Shown: piece by piece, positions 1 to 11,876 of the stretch
Position numbering within the stretch: the stretch's first letter is position 1
Layout of the letters: each line of letters starts with the position of its first letter
Origin: Larimichthys crocea
Taxonomy: Eukaryota > Chordata > Actinopteri > Sciaenidae
Length of the DNA: 64,000 nt
Direction: 5' to 3'
NCBI RefSeq assembly: GCF_000972845.2
Contig: NC_040016.1
Coordinates: 24,608,304 to 24,672,303, forward strand
The notes under the pieces: generated by a model
What the model was told of the DNA's origin: nothing
The model's input: the letters and a program-made list of their open reading frames with translations, nothing else
Database searches by the model: none
Made by a program: the position numbers and the translations under genes

Positions 1-374
1 TAAAGACCGTCACAACAAGTGAAGTACTTCTACATAACATTAAAAAGTAAGTTTTACAGAGTGAGTTTCCAGGTGTTGGTGAGTTGCCCTAACCCTTTAG
101 TGCCACCAGAGGGAGCTGTGTGAAGTCTGATAAATGTCCTCAAGTGATGTCACTCGAGTCGGCGTTACTTGAAGGCTAAAAGGTTTCAAAGTAAATCAAA
201 CCAGAGAGAAGACAGAAATAAAATGAAATAATAATAATAACAGTTCATGTAGGAACAATCATCCATAATAAGAAGCTGATTAGTTAAATACATTTTCATG
301 GACTGATTCTGACCCTGCAGCCGCTCAGTCTGTGGTGTTGTGGTCTCTTGTGGACTCACTCGTCTCTGCTGCAG
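1..374. other. intronic DNA of matn4, no exon seen
   Basis: This is the 3' part of the intron before the first visible EGF exon. It ends with a pyrimidine-rich acceptor (ctgctgcag) at 374. I see no EGF-like codons in it, so earlier exons of the gene must lie left of the window. Confidence 0.6.
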
Positions 375-2934
375 GTATGGATCTGTGTCTGGAGTCGGAC
401 CACGGCTGTGAGCACATCTGTGAGAGCTCCCCGGGCTCCTACCACTGCCTCTGTCTGCCCGGATACACCCTGAATGACGACGGGAAAACATGTGCAGGTA
501 ACAACACTGTGTTCACACACTCATGGACATTACACATGTGTGTGTGTGTCCAGTGCAATGACCGATATCACCTATGTGTGTGTGTGTGTGTGTTTCAGCC
601 ATCGATCTGTGCACTGAGGGGAAACACGACTGTGAACAGATCTGCGTGAGCTCACCTGGTTCCTTCACCTGCGACTGCAACAAAGGATACAAACTGAACG
701 ACGACAAGAAGACCTGCTCAAGTTAGTCTCACACACACACACACACATACACACACAGCTGGCTTCATATTAAAAAAGCATGTTCAGCTTGAATTCACGC
801 CATGATCATTCGTGCTGAAATGAATTCTGACTTCACAAGCTGCTGGTTCTTGATTTCTCTGCTGCTTCATGAAGCTGGGCTGCACTATGTTCCTCCTCCT
901 GATCTTTGTATATCCTGCACATCCAGAACCCAGTCATGATGTGCACGGCTGTGTCAAAAGCTGTTTAAAATGTCATTTTGTCCTGTGAATCGGGTTAGAA
1001 GAGAGCACGTATAAAACTTGTCAGAATATTTGCGACACAGGTGGAACATAGATGCAGTCCCACACGTTTTCCCGCTCCTTTTGCTCTGCTGCTTCTGGCC
1101 TCATGGCTGCTTTCCTCCCCTCAGTGATCGACTACTGTTCGTTTGGGAACCACAGTTGTAATCACGAGTGTGTGAGTGTGCTCAATGGCTATCACTGCAC
1201 CTGTAACGAGGGATACAGGCTGCTGGACGACGGCAAGACCTGCCACGGTAAGTCGTGCACACTAAACTCACTGTTAATGTGGCTGTGGATCAGATTTTAC
1301 AATCATGTTTTGTTAGAGTTAAACTTTATGGAGCCGCTAACACACATGCATGATTCACGTAGGATCATTTAACCTTCTGCCACTTCGATCATGAAGGAGC
1401 ACCTCAGGGAGAATCAGTCTGCTGAACGAGGACTGCTGACCTGAAAAGCAAATGTTTCCTATCTCGGTGTGCAAACAGCAGTAACTGATTGTACAATGGG
1501 AATAAATTTAAATGATTTCCATCTCTTGTTGCACATTTCTTTATGTGAATCTTTAACAAAACTCTGTTGAGATTTACTGGAATGCAAGAGACCAACTCAT
1601 GTGCACTTTCCCGTTTACAATCCAGGATAGCATTTAAAATGTTGCTGTTGCTGTTGTCAAATGCTCGAGTCATTGACAGTATGAATATGGACGACTTCGT
1701 ATCCATGATGAGCTGCTGCGTGGTGCCTCTGGCCGGCTGTCCTGCCGCCTGGCTTATCTAAAATTGGGCAAATCGTGGGTGGAGCTGAGGTGGAGCTGAA
1801 TGAAGCTTAAACGAGTTACCTCTAATTAATCAATCAAAGCGTCCACGCTCTTAATCCTGCATAACTTTAAGCCTTAATATAATGTGAACAGGTGAGTTGT
1901 ATATAAATTCACCCTCAGTACAGTTGTCATGAACGGGGAAATTAGCTACAGAGACCAAAACTCTGTCCTGCACTTTAATCCAACAACGTTAAGAACCAAA
2001 ACATTTCAAATCAGTCTGCTTATTCACTTCATACTCCAACATGTTTGCACATATTCATGCATGCAGCCAGACACGCACTCGTGTGTCAGAGGCCGCTCCA
2101 CAGAAACACCTGCAGTACAGACCTTGTTGACAGAAAACTGTGAAATAAAGACAATTTACAGCCTTCGGAGCAGCAAAGACTCGCCGCCACCTCCTCCACC
2201 TCCCCGGAAACCTTTCAAACCTTCAAAGCAGCAACACATCGTGTAATTGTGACGTCCATTAACCCAAATACCACAGCAGCGTTATGTCAAGTGAAGTAAC
2301 ACATTGTTACCTGTCTGCTGGGTCAGCTGCTTTTTTAAAGGAACAGCTGGTTTATGACTCACGTCAGAACATTTACAGGTTATCAACAAGATGATGTTTT
2401 AATTCTAAATATTATTTAGCTCTTGTTTCTATATTTTTTTACATAATAATAATCTTCTCGTAGTGTTTAATCATTAAATATTACCTCTCATTTCTAGAAG
2501 ATAATATTTGGCATTTACTTTATTTGATCCTCTCTTGAGCTCTTATTTGGGACGCTGAAGCTGAAGCTTCAGTCCTGTGTGTCTTCACAAGATGCGTATA
2601 ATAGCGATACACAGTAACTGCAGTTATGTGCATAAAACAGATGAAGGTGGATGTAATTTTACACTTTGTTGCATTAATATGAATTAAATGCAAATGAAAC
2701 TTCAGCCAATTGTAGATTTGCTTCATTCACCAGCTCAAAAAAACAATGATAATCTATTGAATGGCTGGTTGAATATTCATGAGCCGTTTGATTGTTGGAT
2801 ATAAAAGTTCTGTCAGATGTTTGTGAGCCAGACGGAGATCCAACAACTGAAAAATGCTTTGGCTCAGTTCAATGTTGTCAGATTAATGCACAGCCTGTGT
2901 CCCTGGAAAATATTTTTACCAGAGCATTAAAATG

Positions 2935-2978
<44 letters not shown>

Positions 2979-5900
2979 TAACTGTATGCATGTGTGTGTT
3001 ATTTAGCTATTGACCTGTGCGCTGAGGGGAAACATGACTGCGAACAAATCTGCGTCAGCGCGCCCGGCGTCTTCACCTGCGACTGCAACAAAGGATTCAC
3101 ACTGAATGAGGACAAGAAGACCTGCGCACGTTAGTCAGGACGTCGCACAAATACACACATATGCACACACACACACACAAACACAGACACACACAGAGGT
3201 GTACACGCTCCTGGTGCATCTGTTGTGAAAACAGTTGCTGCTGGAAATTTAATCTTTGGACTGTGGTCAGTAGCTGATTTCTTCTTGTGCTTTCTAATGA
3301 ACTCAAGTTTTTATTCTGATCCTCCGGCTTTACTTGCACATCTGCTTGAAGACACGTAGAACCACAGTCACACAGAAACAAAGCAAACAGTCGCACACAG
3401 TGTTCCACTAACTGCAGATAACTCTGCGTGTGTTATCCAGCCATCGACCTGTGCGTCGAGGGAAAGCATGACTGCGAGCAGATCTGCATCAGCGGCCCCG
3501 GCGTCTTCACCTGTGACTGCAACAAAGGATTCAAACTCAACAAAGACAAGAAGACCTGCACAAGTCAGTGCACATTGTCTGAACCTCTCTCTCTCTCATA
3601 TTCCTTCATGAACAGTAGTACTGCCTGCTCAGGTGTGATGTATTCTGTATGTAATATGTGTATTTGCAGACATGGACCTGTGTAACACCGTGGAGCACGG
3701 CTGTGAGCACCAGTGTGTGAGCACTCCAGGATCGTACTACTGCATCTGTCCGGAGGGACAGCTGCTGCAGGAGGACGGCAAGAGCTGCGGCAGTAAGTCC
3801 ACTCTGTTTGACATGAAATCACCTGAGCGCTCGCTCCAAAGACTCTTTAAGCAGCGTGGACATTACAGGACAGGTTCACTGCTCACAGACGCTCAGTCAT
3901 GACACACAGTCAGAGGGCTGCAGAGATCCTGCAGGTCCTGTGGGACCCGACTGAAACATTTCAGGGGCAGGACGAAGGTGAGAGGAGCAGGAGGTCAGCA
4001 TCATCATCACTTTGGACTAAAGTCAGCCTCAACACACAAAACTAACAGGAGTTCTCAAAACTCTGTCAAATTACAATACAAATTTATTAAAAAATGACAG
4101 TAATGATCCATAATTAAATATGTAAATACATGTTTATGTCCATACTTTGTAAGGTAAATAATAGCTTTACATGAGTGTGCATCTTTAACCTTATTTATAA
4201 TTCTGCTCTTACATACAAATTTATGTAAAACGACACTGATCTGTGCAGAGCTCAGGTCAAACTGTAACAGTGTTTCTCTGCAAGATCTTGACTGAACATT
4301 TATTCTTTAGTTTTTGACAATCATCATTCATATTTTACTTTTATTTAACGTTTTTTTGTAGCTGTTGAGCGCCGACCTGTACTCAATCAAAACATAACAA
4401 ACGTGTGATGAATCAGGATGACATGTCCTGATGACACCCAGATTGATTACGGCCTCATCAGATGAGAAGGGAAAAAACATCCAGGGCTGGGATTAGGATT
4501 AGAGTAAGAAGAGACCGAGGTCATTTCTCGGGTGGTGAAATAAAGATGTGTGTGAAAACAAACTAAACGTCGCGCTGATGTTAAAAGCAGCTCCGTTTTG
4601 TCTGGGAGGAACTGGCTGGACGAAGACGGGATCTTCTTTTGAATTTTTTTCTTCCTCTGGGGACGCTGAGAGAAACCCAAGAGTGCCTGCCAGTAACCGT
4701 CACACAGCACCTCCATGTGGAGATTCATGGCTCAGCACAAGTAGACTCATTCATCATCCTTTCAACTCGCAGACTGCGACTCCAACCGTTTTACATAAAT
4801 GCAAGACTATCTATTGTTGCTTTGACAACTCTCATAGTAACCAGAGAGAGCAAAATATCTGTCTTTGTTATTTTACTGCGTCTGAATACTTGAGTAGTAC
4901 CGATACATCAGACTGCTGATACTTGTACTGAGGCCATTGTTAATATATTATAGCAGTGATGGAAGAGCCTCAGTACACCGACAGACGACGAGTTTACTGA
5001 AATATAAAACAGTGTGTGCACCATTCAAGACTTTAACACATTTTAAATGAGAATCCTGTAAAGTCCATTGTACAAAATATTGAAGGTATCTACAAAAGAT
5101 GAAAAAGAGAATATTTGATTTAATGATCTGTAAAGATATCTCTGTTTTTTTTATGCAACTTATCCCCGAGTGTCACATCTGTAAAATCGACTCTCTCTCT
5201 CCTTCAGCCTGCAAGTCTGCCAACATCGACCTGGTGCTTCTGATCGACGGCTCGAAGAGCGTCCGCCCTCAGAACTTTGAGCTGGTCAAAAAGTTTGTTA
5301 ACCAGGTAGGGAATGTTTCCATACGAAGAACTCTGAGATAACTACGAGATAGAGAAGAGATTATGCAAAACTAAGAGACCATCTTTTTGTCTGTTTATTC
5401 CCGCTGTGATGAACATGGGGGCTCATGGGCATTGACTCATTTCATAGCCAGTGGACGTTTGAGATACTGCAGTTTTTGGCACGGAGGTTTCTGCTTTTGT
5501 TGAGCATGTTTCACCTGATAGAGCCAAATAACCAACCGGCCAAGTCCAAACTTTACTGATCGTGTCCCTGTTGGCTTCAGCTGGAAAACCTCGACTTGAA
5601 CAGTTGAACTGGTATCGAGGATCTTGAGGAGGAGGATGTGGCTAACAATGAATCTCTTTCGCTCTTGTGTTTGTTTAATGGACTGCTCGAGCAGCCTGCA
5701 CAGTGGGAGTCCCATTCTGAGAATCTCAAGTGACCCATAGTCAGGAGGCGCTTCTGGTATTTGCCCAGTTTCCAGATGGTCAATCCGTCACTGATCCCAA
5801 AAGTTCCCAGCACAGATTAAAGACCGGTATCAGCTTACAGGTTCCAAAACAAGGTCACTGAACCGTGTAACAGGTTGTGTTTGTTTGTTTTGGGGCACAG

Positions 5901-8046
5901 GAAGTGACATAAGACTCTTTCAACAACAAACTGGAAGCACACTGACATCTTCTGTGTGTTGTGTCACCTGTTACTGCCTCTAATGAATAAACCTCACCTC
6001 ATCCTGTGCTCCAGGTGGTGGACTCCTTGGACGTGTCTGCTCACGGCACCCGGGTTGGTCTGGTTCAGTACTCGAGCCGGGTCAGGACAGAGTTCTCTCT
6101 CAACATGTACCACACTGCTGACGAGATCAAGGCTGCGGTTATGAAGGTAAAGCTGTTTTTCTGTCTGTCTGTTTCAGTTCCAGGACTGGGACTTGAACTG
6201 TACTCACTCTTCTTGTGCAGGTTGACTACATGGAGAAAGGCACAATGACCGGTCTGGCCCTGAAACACATGGTGGAGAACAGCTTCTCGGAGGCGGAGGG
6301 CGCTCGTCCCGCCAGCCGCAACATCCCCCGAATTGGACTGGTGTTCACAGACGGACGCTCCCAGGACGACATCACAGAGTACGCCAAGAAGGCCAAGGAA
6401 GCTGGTAAGACAAGTTTGTGTTCTTAATCTAAAGGGCGGATGGATTCCCCCTGCACGCCGACATTAAATGCATGTTTCTGTGCACGTACACAGGTATCAC
6501 CATGTACGCGGTGGGCGTTGGAAAAGCCGTGGAAGATGAACTCCGTGAGATTGCATCCGAGCCTTTGGAGAAACATTTCTATTATACCACCGACTTCACC
6601 GCCATCAGCACCATCGCTGAGAACCTCAAACTCAACGTCTGCCCAGGTACAACACACCTGACTGTGTGCACAGTGCTTTAACATAACAGATACTGTCAAT
6701 GAACAGTAAAATGCAAATCAGTGCAGAAAGGACGAGATTTCATCCAAAGCGCTCTGGTTTCTGTTGGTAGTCCGAATAGTATTTGCTTTGGTTGCAGGCA
6801 GGTAAACTGACCATGTGAAAGCTCAAGAGTCAGAACCCATCAACGGTCATCTGATAGTTTTTTAAGAACTTTAAACATTTATCTGTGTTCATGTGCAGAA
6901 ATCTGTTTATAGAGATTATTCATCTCTCAACTCCAGTCTCAAGTTGCTAATCGCACTGTAAACAATGAGCCAGAAGAAGGAGTCCTGGCCTGGATATCTA
7001 CATTACCTGTAGCCTCCAGACAGCTGATTGTGTCACAGATGAAATATAGAGTTTGACTTTTCTACATGAAGTCCTGAACAGGACAGTTCATCTCAGTCTG
7101 ACAGTGGGAGTGGAAAATCAGCATATTTCTCATATCACTGCATGTCAGATGAACATATGATGGCTGAAGAAAATGGTCTTAGAAATATGTAACTGAATGT
7201 AACTCAATGCACACTGGACTGAATTCAGTGTCAAATGATGATTTATTATCATGATATATTAAAAACTTTGTGTTTAATCTAAAGTAAAAGATGATATATC
7301 GTGTGATATCATGTCGTGTTCTTTGGCTCCATCTGCTGGCAGCTGTAGGAAAAACACTGACCTGTAAAGCAGTAACTGTGTTCAAGTATGAAGTTTGTTT
7401 ACTGATGTCTTCGATCTCTTTCAGCTGCAGAGGAGAGTCAGGGCGAGATCGAGGTGAAGGACCCGTGTGCCTGTGAGAGTCTGGTGGAGTTCCAGCAGGC
7501 GACCATGAGCAGCCTGGAGCAGCTCACACAGAAACATATCCTTTAATTAAAGCAGATAGAAAGACCAGAAAGCTGTGTCTGAGTTCAACCCTGTGAGGAA
7601 CTGCTACAAACTAGAGCCCCAAATGTGGATTAATACACCGCAGAAAATAGTCCCCATTAATCCAGGCACAGCATCCAGCTGGTTTAGGATATTACTGAGA
7701 CTTTTTACATGTAAAGTTATATTTGTAAGCTCAGTAGGAGGCAAAAAGTTTGGAGACAGGTTCGAGGAGTTGGAAAGTACTGAAAGACGGACTGACACGT
7801 TGTTGGTTTTGATCTTTAGACTAATTCGTCCTTTATCCTTTAATTTTATCCCGTTGATCTACAAGATATTACTTAAATCATCAATTCAAACACAAACCAA
7901 CACTGACAAATAGTGGAAAATCTGATGGATGTTCGTGGATTTACGAGCAGTTAATATGTCATTATTAAACCTTAATCAAATGTCTACTGTCCGGGATGAC
8001 GGCTCGTCTGGAGCAGCTGGAGAACCAGCTTCTCTCCAGGAAGTGA
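375..8046 (+). CDS. matn4: matrilin-4, 3' part of gene (12 exons visible)
   Basis: Matrilins are secreted extracellular-matrix adaptor proteins that oligomerise through a C-terminal coiled coil and link collagen and proteoglycan networks. Visible exons: 375-497, 599-721, 1125-1247, 3007-3129, 3441-3563, 3670-3792 (EGF-like); 5208-5305, 6015-6146, 6221-6404, 6494-6646 (von Willebrand A); 7425-7535 and 7988-8046 (coiled coil, stop TGA 8044-8046). Phases join without a break, giving 491 codons plus stop counted from the split codon at 374/375. The A domain opens with [12 protein letters not shown] (MIDAS DxSxS) and contains a GLVQYSS strand and [10 protein letters not shown]. The coiled coil starts with [10 protein letters not shown] and ends [16 protein letters not shown], which fits remembered matrilin-4 tails better than matrilin-1 or -3. 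The order EGFs, A domain, coil also excludes matrilin-3, which has no second A domain. Matrilin-2 is the alternative. The first A domain and signal peptide are off the left edge. Confidence 0.85.
1248..3006. other. matn4 intron, no gene seen
   Basis: A 1.76-kb intron between EGF exons 3 and 4. Apart from the CA tract just before the acceptor it holds AT-rich unique-looking DNA. Short ORFs here have no recognisable domain. Confidence 0.6.
2936..2976. repeat. (CA)n microsatellite in matn4 intron
   Basis: About 20 uninterrupted CA units end some 30 bp before the acceptor of EGF exon 4. Confidence 0.95.
3793..5207. other. matn4 intron, no gene seen
   Basis: The 1.4-kb intron between the last EGF exon and the second A domain. 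It holds AT-rich DNA, and no coding similarity is recognised on either strand. Confidence 0.55.
5208..6646 (+). other. second von Willebrand A domain of matn4 (four exons)
   Basis: Exons 5208-5305, 6015-6146, 6221-6404 and 6494-6646 encode one complete A domain of about 190 residues. It is bounded by CKSANIDLV at the start and LNVCPG at the end, and the two flanking cysteines can form the usual closing disulfide. The metal-site serine motif DGSKS is intact. Phases run 1-0, 0-0, 0-1 and 1-1. Confidence 0.88.
6647..7424. other. matn4 intron, no gene seen
   Basis: A 778-bp intron between the A domain and the coiled-coil exons, with nothing recognisable inside. Confidence 0.55.
7536..7987 (+). 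other. U12-type AT-AC intron of matn4
   Basis: No GT-AG pair can join the two halves of the coiled coil here, because the frame upstream of the last exon has a TAA at 7966-7968 and no AG after it. The exon instead ends at 7535 followed by ATATCCTTT, the exact U12 donor consensus. A CCTTAATC branch-site match lies at 7970-7977, and the intron ends in AC at 7986-7987, 12 nt after the likely branch A. Splicing makes a phase-1 Leu codon (C|TG) and gives [15 protein letters not shown], an unbroken heptad pattern. AT-AC introns at this place are known in matrilin genes (the cartilage matrix protein gene was a founding example). Confidence 0.92.
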
Positions 8047-9569
8047 TCTGTGATCATCGCGGTGAGCGAACGGGACGCCACAGAGGAAGAACGACGGACC
8101 GAGGAAGAGGAGGGCACATCATGGGAAGATCATTAAAAAAAACAGAAAGCCTTCCAATCAATGGACAAAAACCAAAGTGTCTTTTTTAACAAAGCCTTTG
8201 TAGCCTTCACTAGGTCTGTCGCTCTTCGTGTTGATGAGGATGACATTTATCTGAAAGCTTTTGATATAGAAGCATATTTCTGGTATCGATGTAAATGACC
8301 TTATTTGTACACGTTATTGTCTTAGAGAAAAACATTTTCCAACCCATCACTGAGCAAATGTTTTCATGAAACGAAGAATATTATATCCCCTGGACGCCGT
8401 GCGTGTTCAAACAACTCAACAGAATTAAGGATAAATTCCCCGTGAACACGTTTTAACAAAGAGGATCGTAGGCTGTAAACTAGATGTACTATAGATATTA
8501 GACACATTCACTCAGCTCATTCATAATCACACAGCATCCGTCTGTCTCTCTTCGTGCTGTTTATACTTGATCTGTTTTGTACGGTTTGTTAAATATGATG
8601 TATTTATAGCAGATTGTTTTTGTTTAGAATAGCATTTTTATAAAAACTGTTTAAAGTGTTATTACCACTCCCAATATTAAATTGGTCATTTTCATACAAA
8701 ATCGTCATCGTTTGCCTGAAGAAACTCGTTTGGATCACAGAACTAACTGCTGAAGATTAAAGTGGATTTGATTTTTTGAAAAAGGGAAGTTTAAAGTGGC
8801 CGTTCAGTAAAGCTGTGGTCTGTTCAGATACGGTCTCACAGGGCTTTAACATGTCTGAGTGTTGGATTACATACAAATTAAAAAAAACTACATCTTTGGC
8901 AGGAAATACCTCCGTCAACACAGAATGGGAATGACCGCCCTAACCATGGTCTCATTCTTATAGTTTTATATTAAAGAAACCACCACATGTGTACGCCCCT
9001 TCATATTTGAATGCCTGTATGTTTTTGTATATTTTCTAATAGCTTTACCTTTTTGTATTTCTCTGATGAAGCCCTGTATCACACGCAGAAGGCAATAAAG
9101 GAGAGAACTTTTCACCTGCGCGTGATGAGCTGTTTTATATTTTACATTTTCAAGGCCAGTTCCCCATCATGCACCTGGTGGAACAATGTAACAGAAACAA
9201 AAGCAGCTTTTGTCTCCAGCTTTATTTATTTGATCGTATTAAGTGGATCAGGTTTTGGCCAAACGTGACAGATCCACAATTTTAAACAGTTTTGTCAATA
9301 ATATTAGAAGTTCCATGAAGTCACGACGAGCAGCTGACTCAGTTTCTGTGTCCACAGAATCCACAGTCGTCTGTTTCTTTAAATTAAAAACAAGTTCCAC
9401 ACAGTGTGATGTACAGAATTTAAATATCTAAAAGCTCAGGTATCGGACTGTAAAAAGATTTTAGCATCCCTGAATTTTCAGCCACTACAAAATCTTTCTT
9501 GCCGCAGCAGATCTGCACAATATTCTCTTCAGATATCATAATAAAATAAATCCAAATATTATATATAAT
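8047..9569. other. matn4 3' UTR and following intergenic DNA
   Basis: There is no coding region here. The stretch up to about 9.1 kb is probably the matn4 3' UTR, and the rest is AT-rich intergenic DNA up to the hAT insertion. Confidence 0.6.
9094..9099 (+). promoter_or_regulatory. candidate poly(A) signal of matn4
   Basis: AATAAA at 9094-9099, about 1.05 kb after the matn4 stop, in AT-rich DNA with no other gene before it. It would give a 3' UTR of about 1.07 kb. Other weaker variants are possible. Confidence 0.5.
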
Positions 9570-9731
9570 ATAATATACAGGGGTGCACATAACTGGTACG
9601 CAGGTACGCATGCGCAACAAAAATCACCAATGCGTAATGCCACTTGAGTTACTACCGCGCTTTTGAGTACTGACCATCCACAGGATCCTCTTGACTTCTC
9701 CCGTCCTCAACTTACACTCAACTGTTGCTTG

Positions 9732-11783
9732 ATGTCGAAAAAAAAACAAACCACAGTAAGCAGCTTCTTTGGTGTTTCGCCACCTACAAAGAAACGCCAA
9801 CTGGAGCCAGAGCCCAAAAAAAGATTATTTTCTGAAAAGTGGCTACAAGATGTGCCGTGGCTTGAAGCTAACGATGAGCGCACTGAAATGTGGTGCAAGA
9901 TTTGCAGCGCACATCCCCAGCTAGCAGACAAAACAGGTGCGTTTTATAAAGGCTCTAAGAATTTCAACCACCCGTTATTTAGCAAACATGAAAAGAGCAA
10001 GGAGCACACTAATGTGGCCCAAACCATTGCTAATAAACAAGCTAGCCAAGAAGAAAAAGCCAGTCGTCCACTTAGCAGGTGGCGAGAAAAGCTAACGGAA
10101 GAGCAACGGCAAGCTCTGTTTAATATTTTTCTATTGGCCTTTCATAAAGCCAAACATGCACGTCCCATGTCTTCGTTTTCTGAGGATATTCCTTTACTGA
10201 AGCGGCTAGGAGTAAATGTCGGAGCTGCTTATCATTCACGTGAAGGGGGGACACGGATTATGCAGACCATTGCTCACACAATTAGCAGTGAAGTACAAGC
10301 AAAGTTGCAGACTGCTGACTTTTGGGGGCTGCTTTTCGATGGATCTGAAGACATCACAAAAACAGAGCAGGAAATCGTTTACATTGTGTCTGTGTCCAGC
10401 AATGGAGAGTTTTCGTCAGACTTTATTGGATTGATTGAACTGGGTGCTGACCGAACCGCGCAGGCAATAACAGATGGACTAGTGAAGCTTTTCAAGGACA
10501 CGAGCTTGGATGACTGGACAGCAAAGTTAGTCGCTGTGTGAACAGACGGTGCAGCTGTCAACGTCGGAGTGTACAACGGCGTTGTGCCAAAACTACGGGC
10601 ACTTGCAGCGGTTGGAGACTCCCTTGTGCACATTCTGTGCACTGCTCACACGCTGGAGAATTGCGCAAAATCAGCTGATCGCAACGTTCCATACTGTCAG
10701 ACATTCAATCGCTCTGTGGTCAGGTTGCTGCAGTTTTATTTACAAAAAGGTGGCGCAAAAAAAACTGCTGCACTGAAGAAGCTATGTGAAGAAAACGGGA
10801 TCTCATTTGTGAAACTGGGTAAGTTTCATAATATCAGGTGGTCTGCATGGAGGCATGAAATACTGTTAAAAGTGTCAAGACTATTGCCAGCCATTAAAAT
10901 GCAATTGGCTACTAGTGATAACAATGACTTGCAGCATATCCGCACAGAGCGTTTTCAGTGCTTTCTGTCACACATGCTTGACACTGGCAACATTTTGAAG
11001 ACCACATCAATTAGATTTCAGAAGGAAAAGCTGACCATTGGAGAATGTAAGGATGAACTCATGCTGGCCATTGGACAGTTCAGACTTCTGCTTGATGATG
11101 AAGGCCACAGTGCACACACTTTTTCTAATGCAGATGCTGACAGAGACAAGACAAACTTACTTAGGGGGTTAATTGAAGAGTTTGAAATCAGATATGACTC
11201 CCTCAAGTCATGTGATCATTTCTTAGTATTTGATCCTTCAACATGGCCTCGGGAAATGCAAGACCTCCACAGTTTTGGAAACACAACAGTTCGCAGCATT
11301 CTCAAAATATATGAGGCCACCTTGCAACTTGACAAAGACATCACTCTGACAGAATGGATGCGTTTAAAGCAGGCAGCAAAACGCCTGGCAGCCTCCTCTG
11401 TGTATGACTTAGTCCAAATAGTAAATAATACAAGTACCCTGGATGCGTACTCCAACATCAACAAGTTGGTTAAGCTGTCTCTTACACTGCCTTTGAGCAG
11501 TGCAGCTTGTGAGAGAGGATTTTCACATCTGAACATAATAAAAACCAAGTACAGGTCTCGCCTGTCCCATGCTCGTCTCTCTGCCTTGATGCAAATTCAC
11601 CTGTCGAAGCAGACCACTGAGACATATGACCCAAAGCCAGCTGTTGACCTGTGGATGGAGACAGCTAATCGGAGGCTCAACCAAGGACAAGGATGTGCAT
11701 CTGCATCATCATCTACCATGCAGGAAGCTGAAGCAGAGACCAGTGGGGGAGACACTGAGGAGGACAATGGGGGAGACCTTTAA
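9732..11783 (+). pseudogene. hAT transposase with one in-frame TGA
   Basis: From the ATG at 9732 the frame covers 683 codons before the final stop, broken only by TGA at 10539-10541. Both halves are in the same frame. Residues about 55-92 form a C-x2-C...H-x5-H zinc finger (WCKICSAHP, FSKHEKSKEH) of the type at the start of ZNF862-like hAT proteins. Asp203 (LLFDGSED) and Asp272 (TDGAAVN, two codons after the TGA) fit the first two catalytic acidic residues, and Glu594 (SAACERGFS) lies in the C-terminal hAT dimerisation block. The TGA sits where relatives usually have Cys (inferred), so a single base change may have silenced it. A TTG-initiated extension upstream to 9663 is possible but unlikely. 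An alternative is a somatic or sequencing error at that base. Confidence 0.9.
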
Positions 11784-11798
11784 GACTTCTAACATATG

Positions 11799-11834
11799 AG
11801 GTGAGTACCAAACACCATCTCCTGGTACTCACCT
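11799..11834. repeat. perfect 11-bp hairpin inside right end of hAT element
   Basis: AGGTGAGTACC at 11799-11809 and its exact complement at 11824-11834 enclose a 14-nt loop. It lies between the transposase stop and the right inverted repeat, so it may be a subterminal binding site or an RNA 3' structure. Confidence 0.8.
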
Positions 11835-11876
11835 GAGTAACTCACTGAAAAAGTTATGTGCACCCCTGATAATATA

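Larger units (their letters stand above)
375..3792 (+). other. array of six 123-bp EGF-like exons of matn4
   Basis: Six exons (375-497, 599-721, 1125-1247, 3007-3129, 3441-3563, 3670-3792) each encode one EGF-like module with six cysteines and are symmetrical phase 1-1, so any of them can be skipped or duplicated without a frameshift. Modules 2, 4 and 5 are close copies of one another: all carry [15 protein letters not shown] and FTCDCNKG. Modules 1, 3 and 6 differ ([45 protein letters not shown]). This suggests duplication of a single EGF exon. Several introns between them carry CA/TG tracts. Confidence 0.88.
9578..11868 (+). mobile_element. hAT DNA transposon, nearly intact
   Basis: The element is 2291 bp. 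Its ends are perfect 17-bp inverted repeats (CAGGGGTGCACATAACT at 9578-9594, its complement at 11852-11868). It is flanked by an 8-bp direct target duplication ATAATATA (9570-9577 and 11869-11876), which is diagnostic of hAT insertion. One transposase frame without introns fills most of it. Motifs of the GGTAC(T/G)C kind recur just inside both ends and may be subterminal transposase sites. Conserved ends and a frame with a single stop suggest recent activity. Confidence 0.95.

Noticed and set aside
5437..5813. Minus-strand ORFs of 78-92 codons in a matn4 intron
   Set aside because: No recognised domain, and they overlap each other in different frames; treated as chance.
10539..10541. TGA in the transposase read as selenocysteine
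   Set aside because: hAT transposases are not known selenoproteins and no SECIS-like element was recognised; a nonsense change is simpler.
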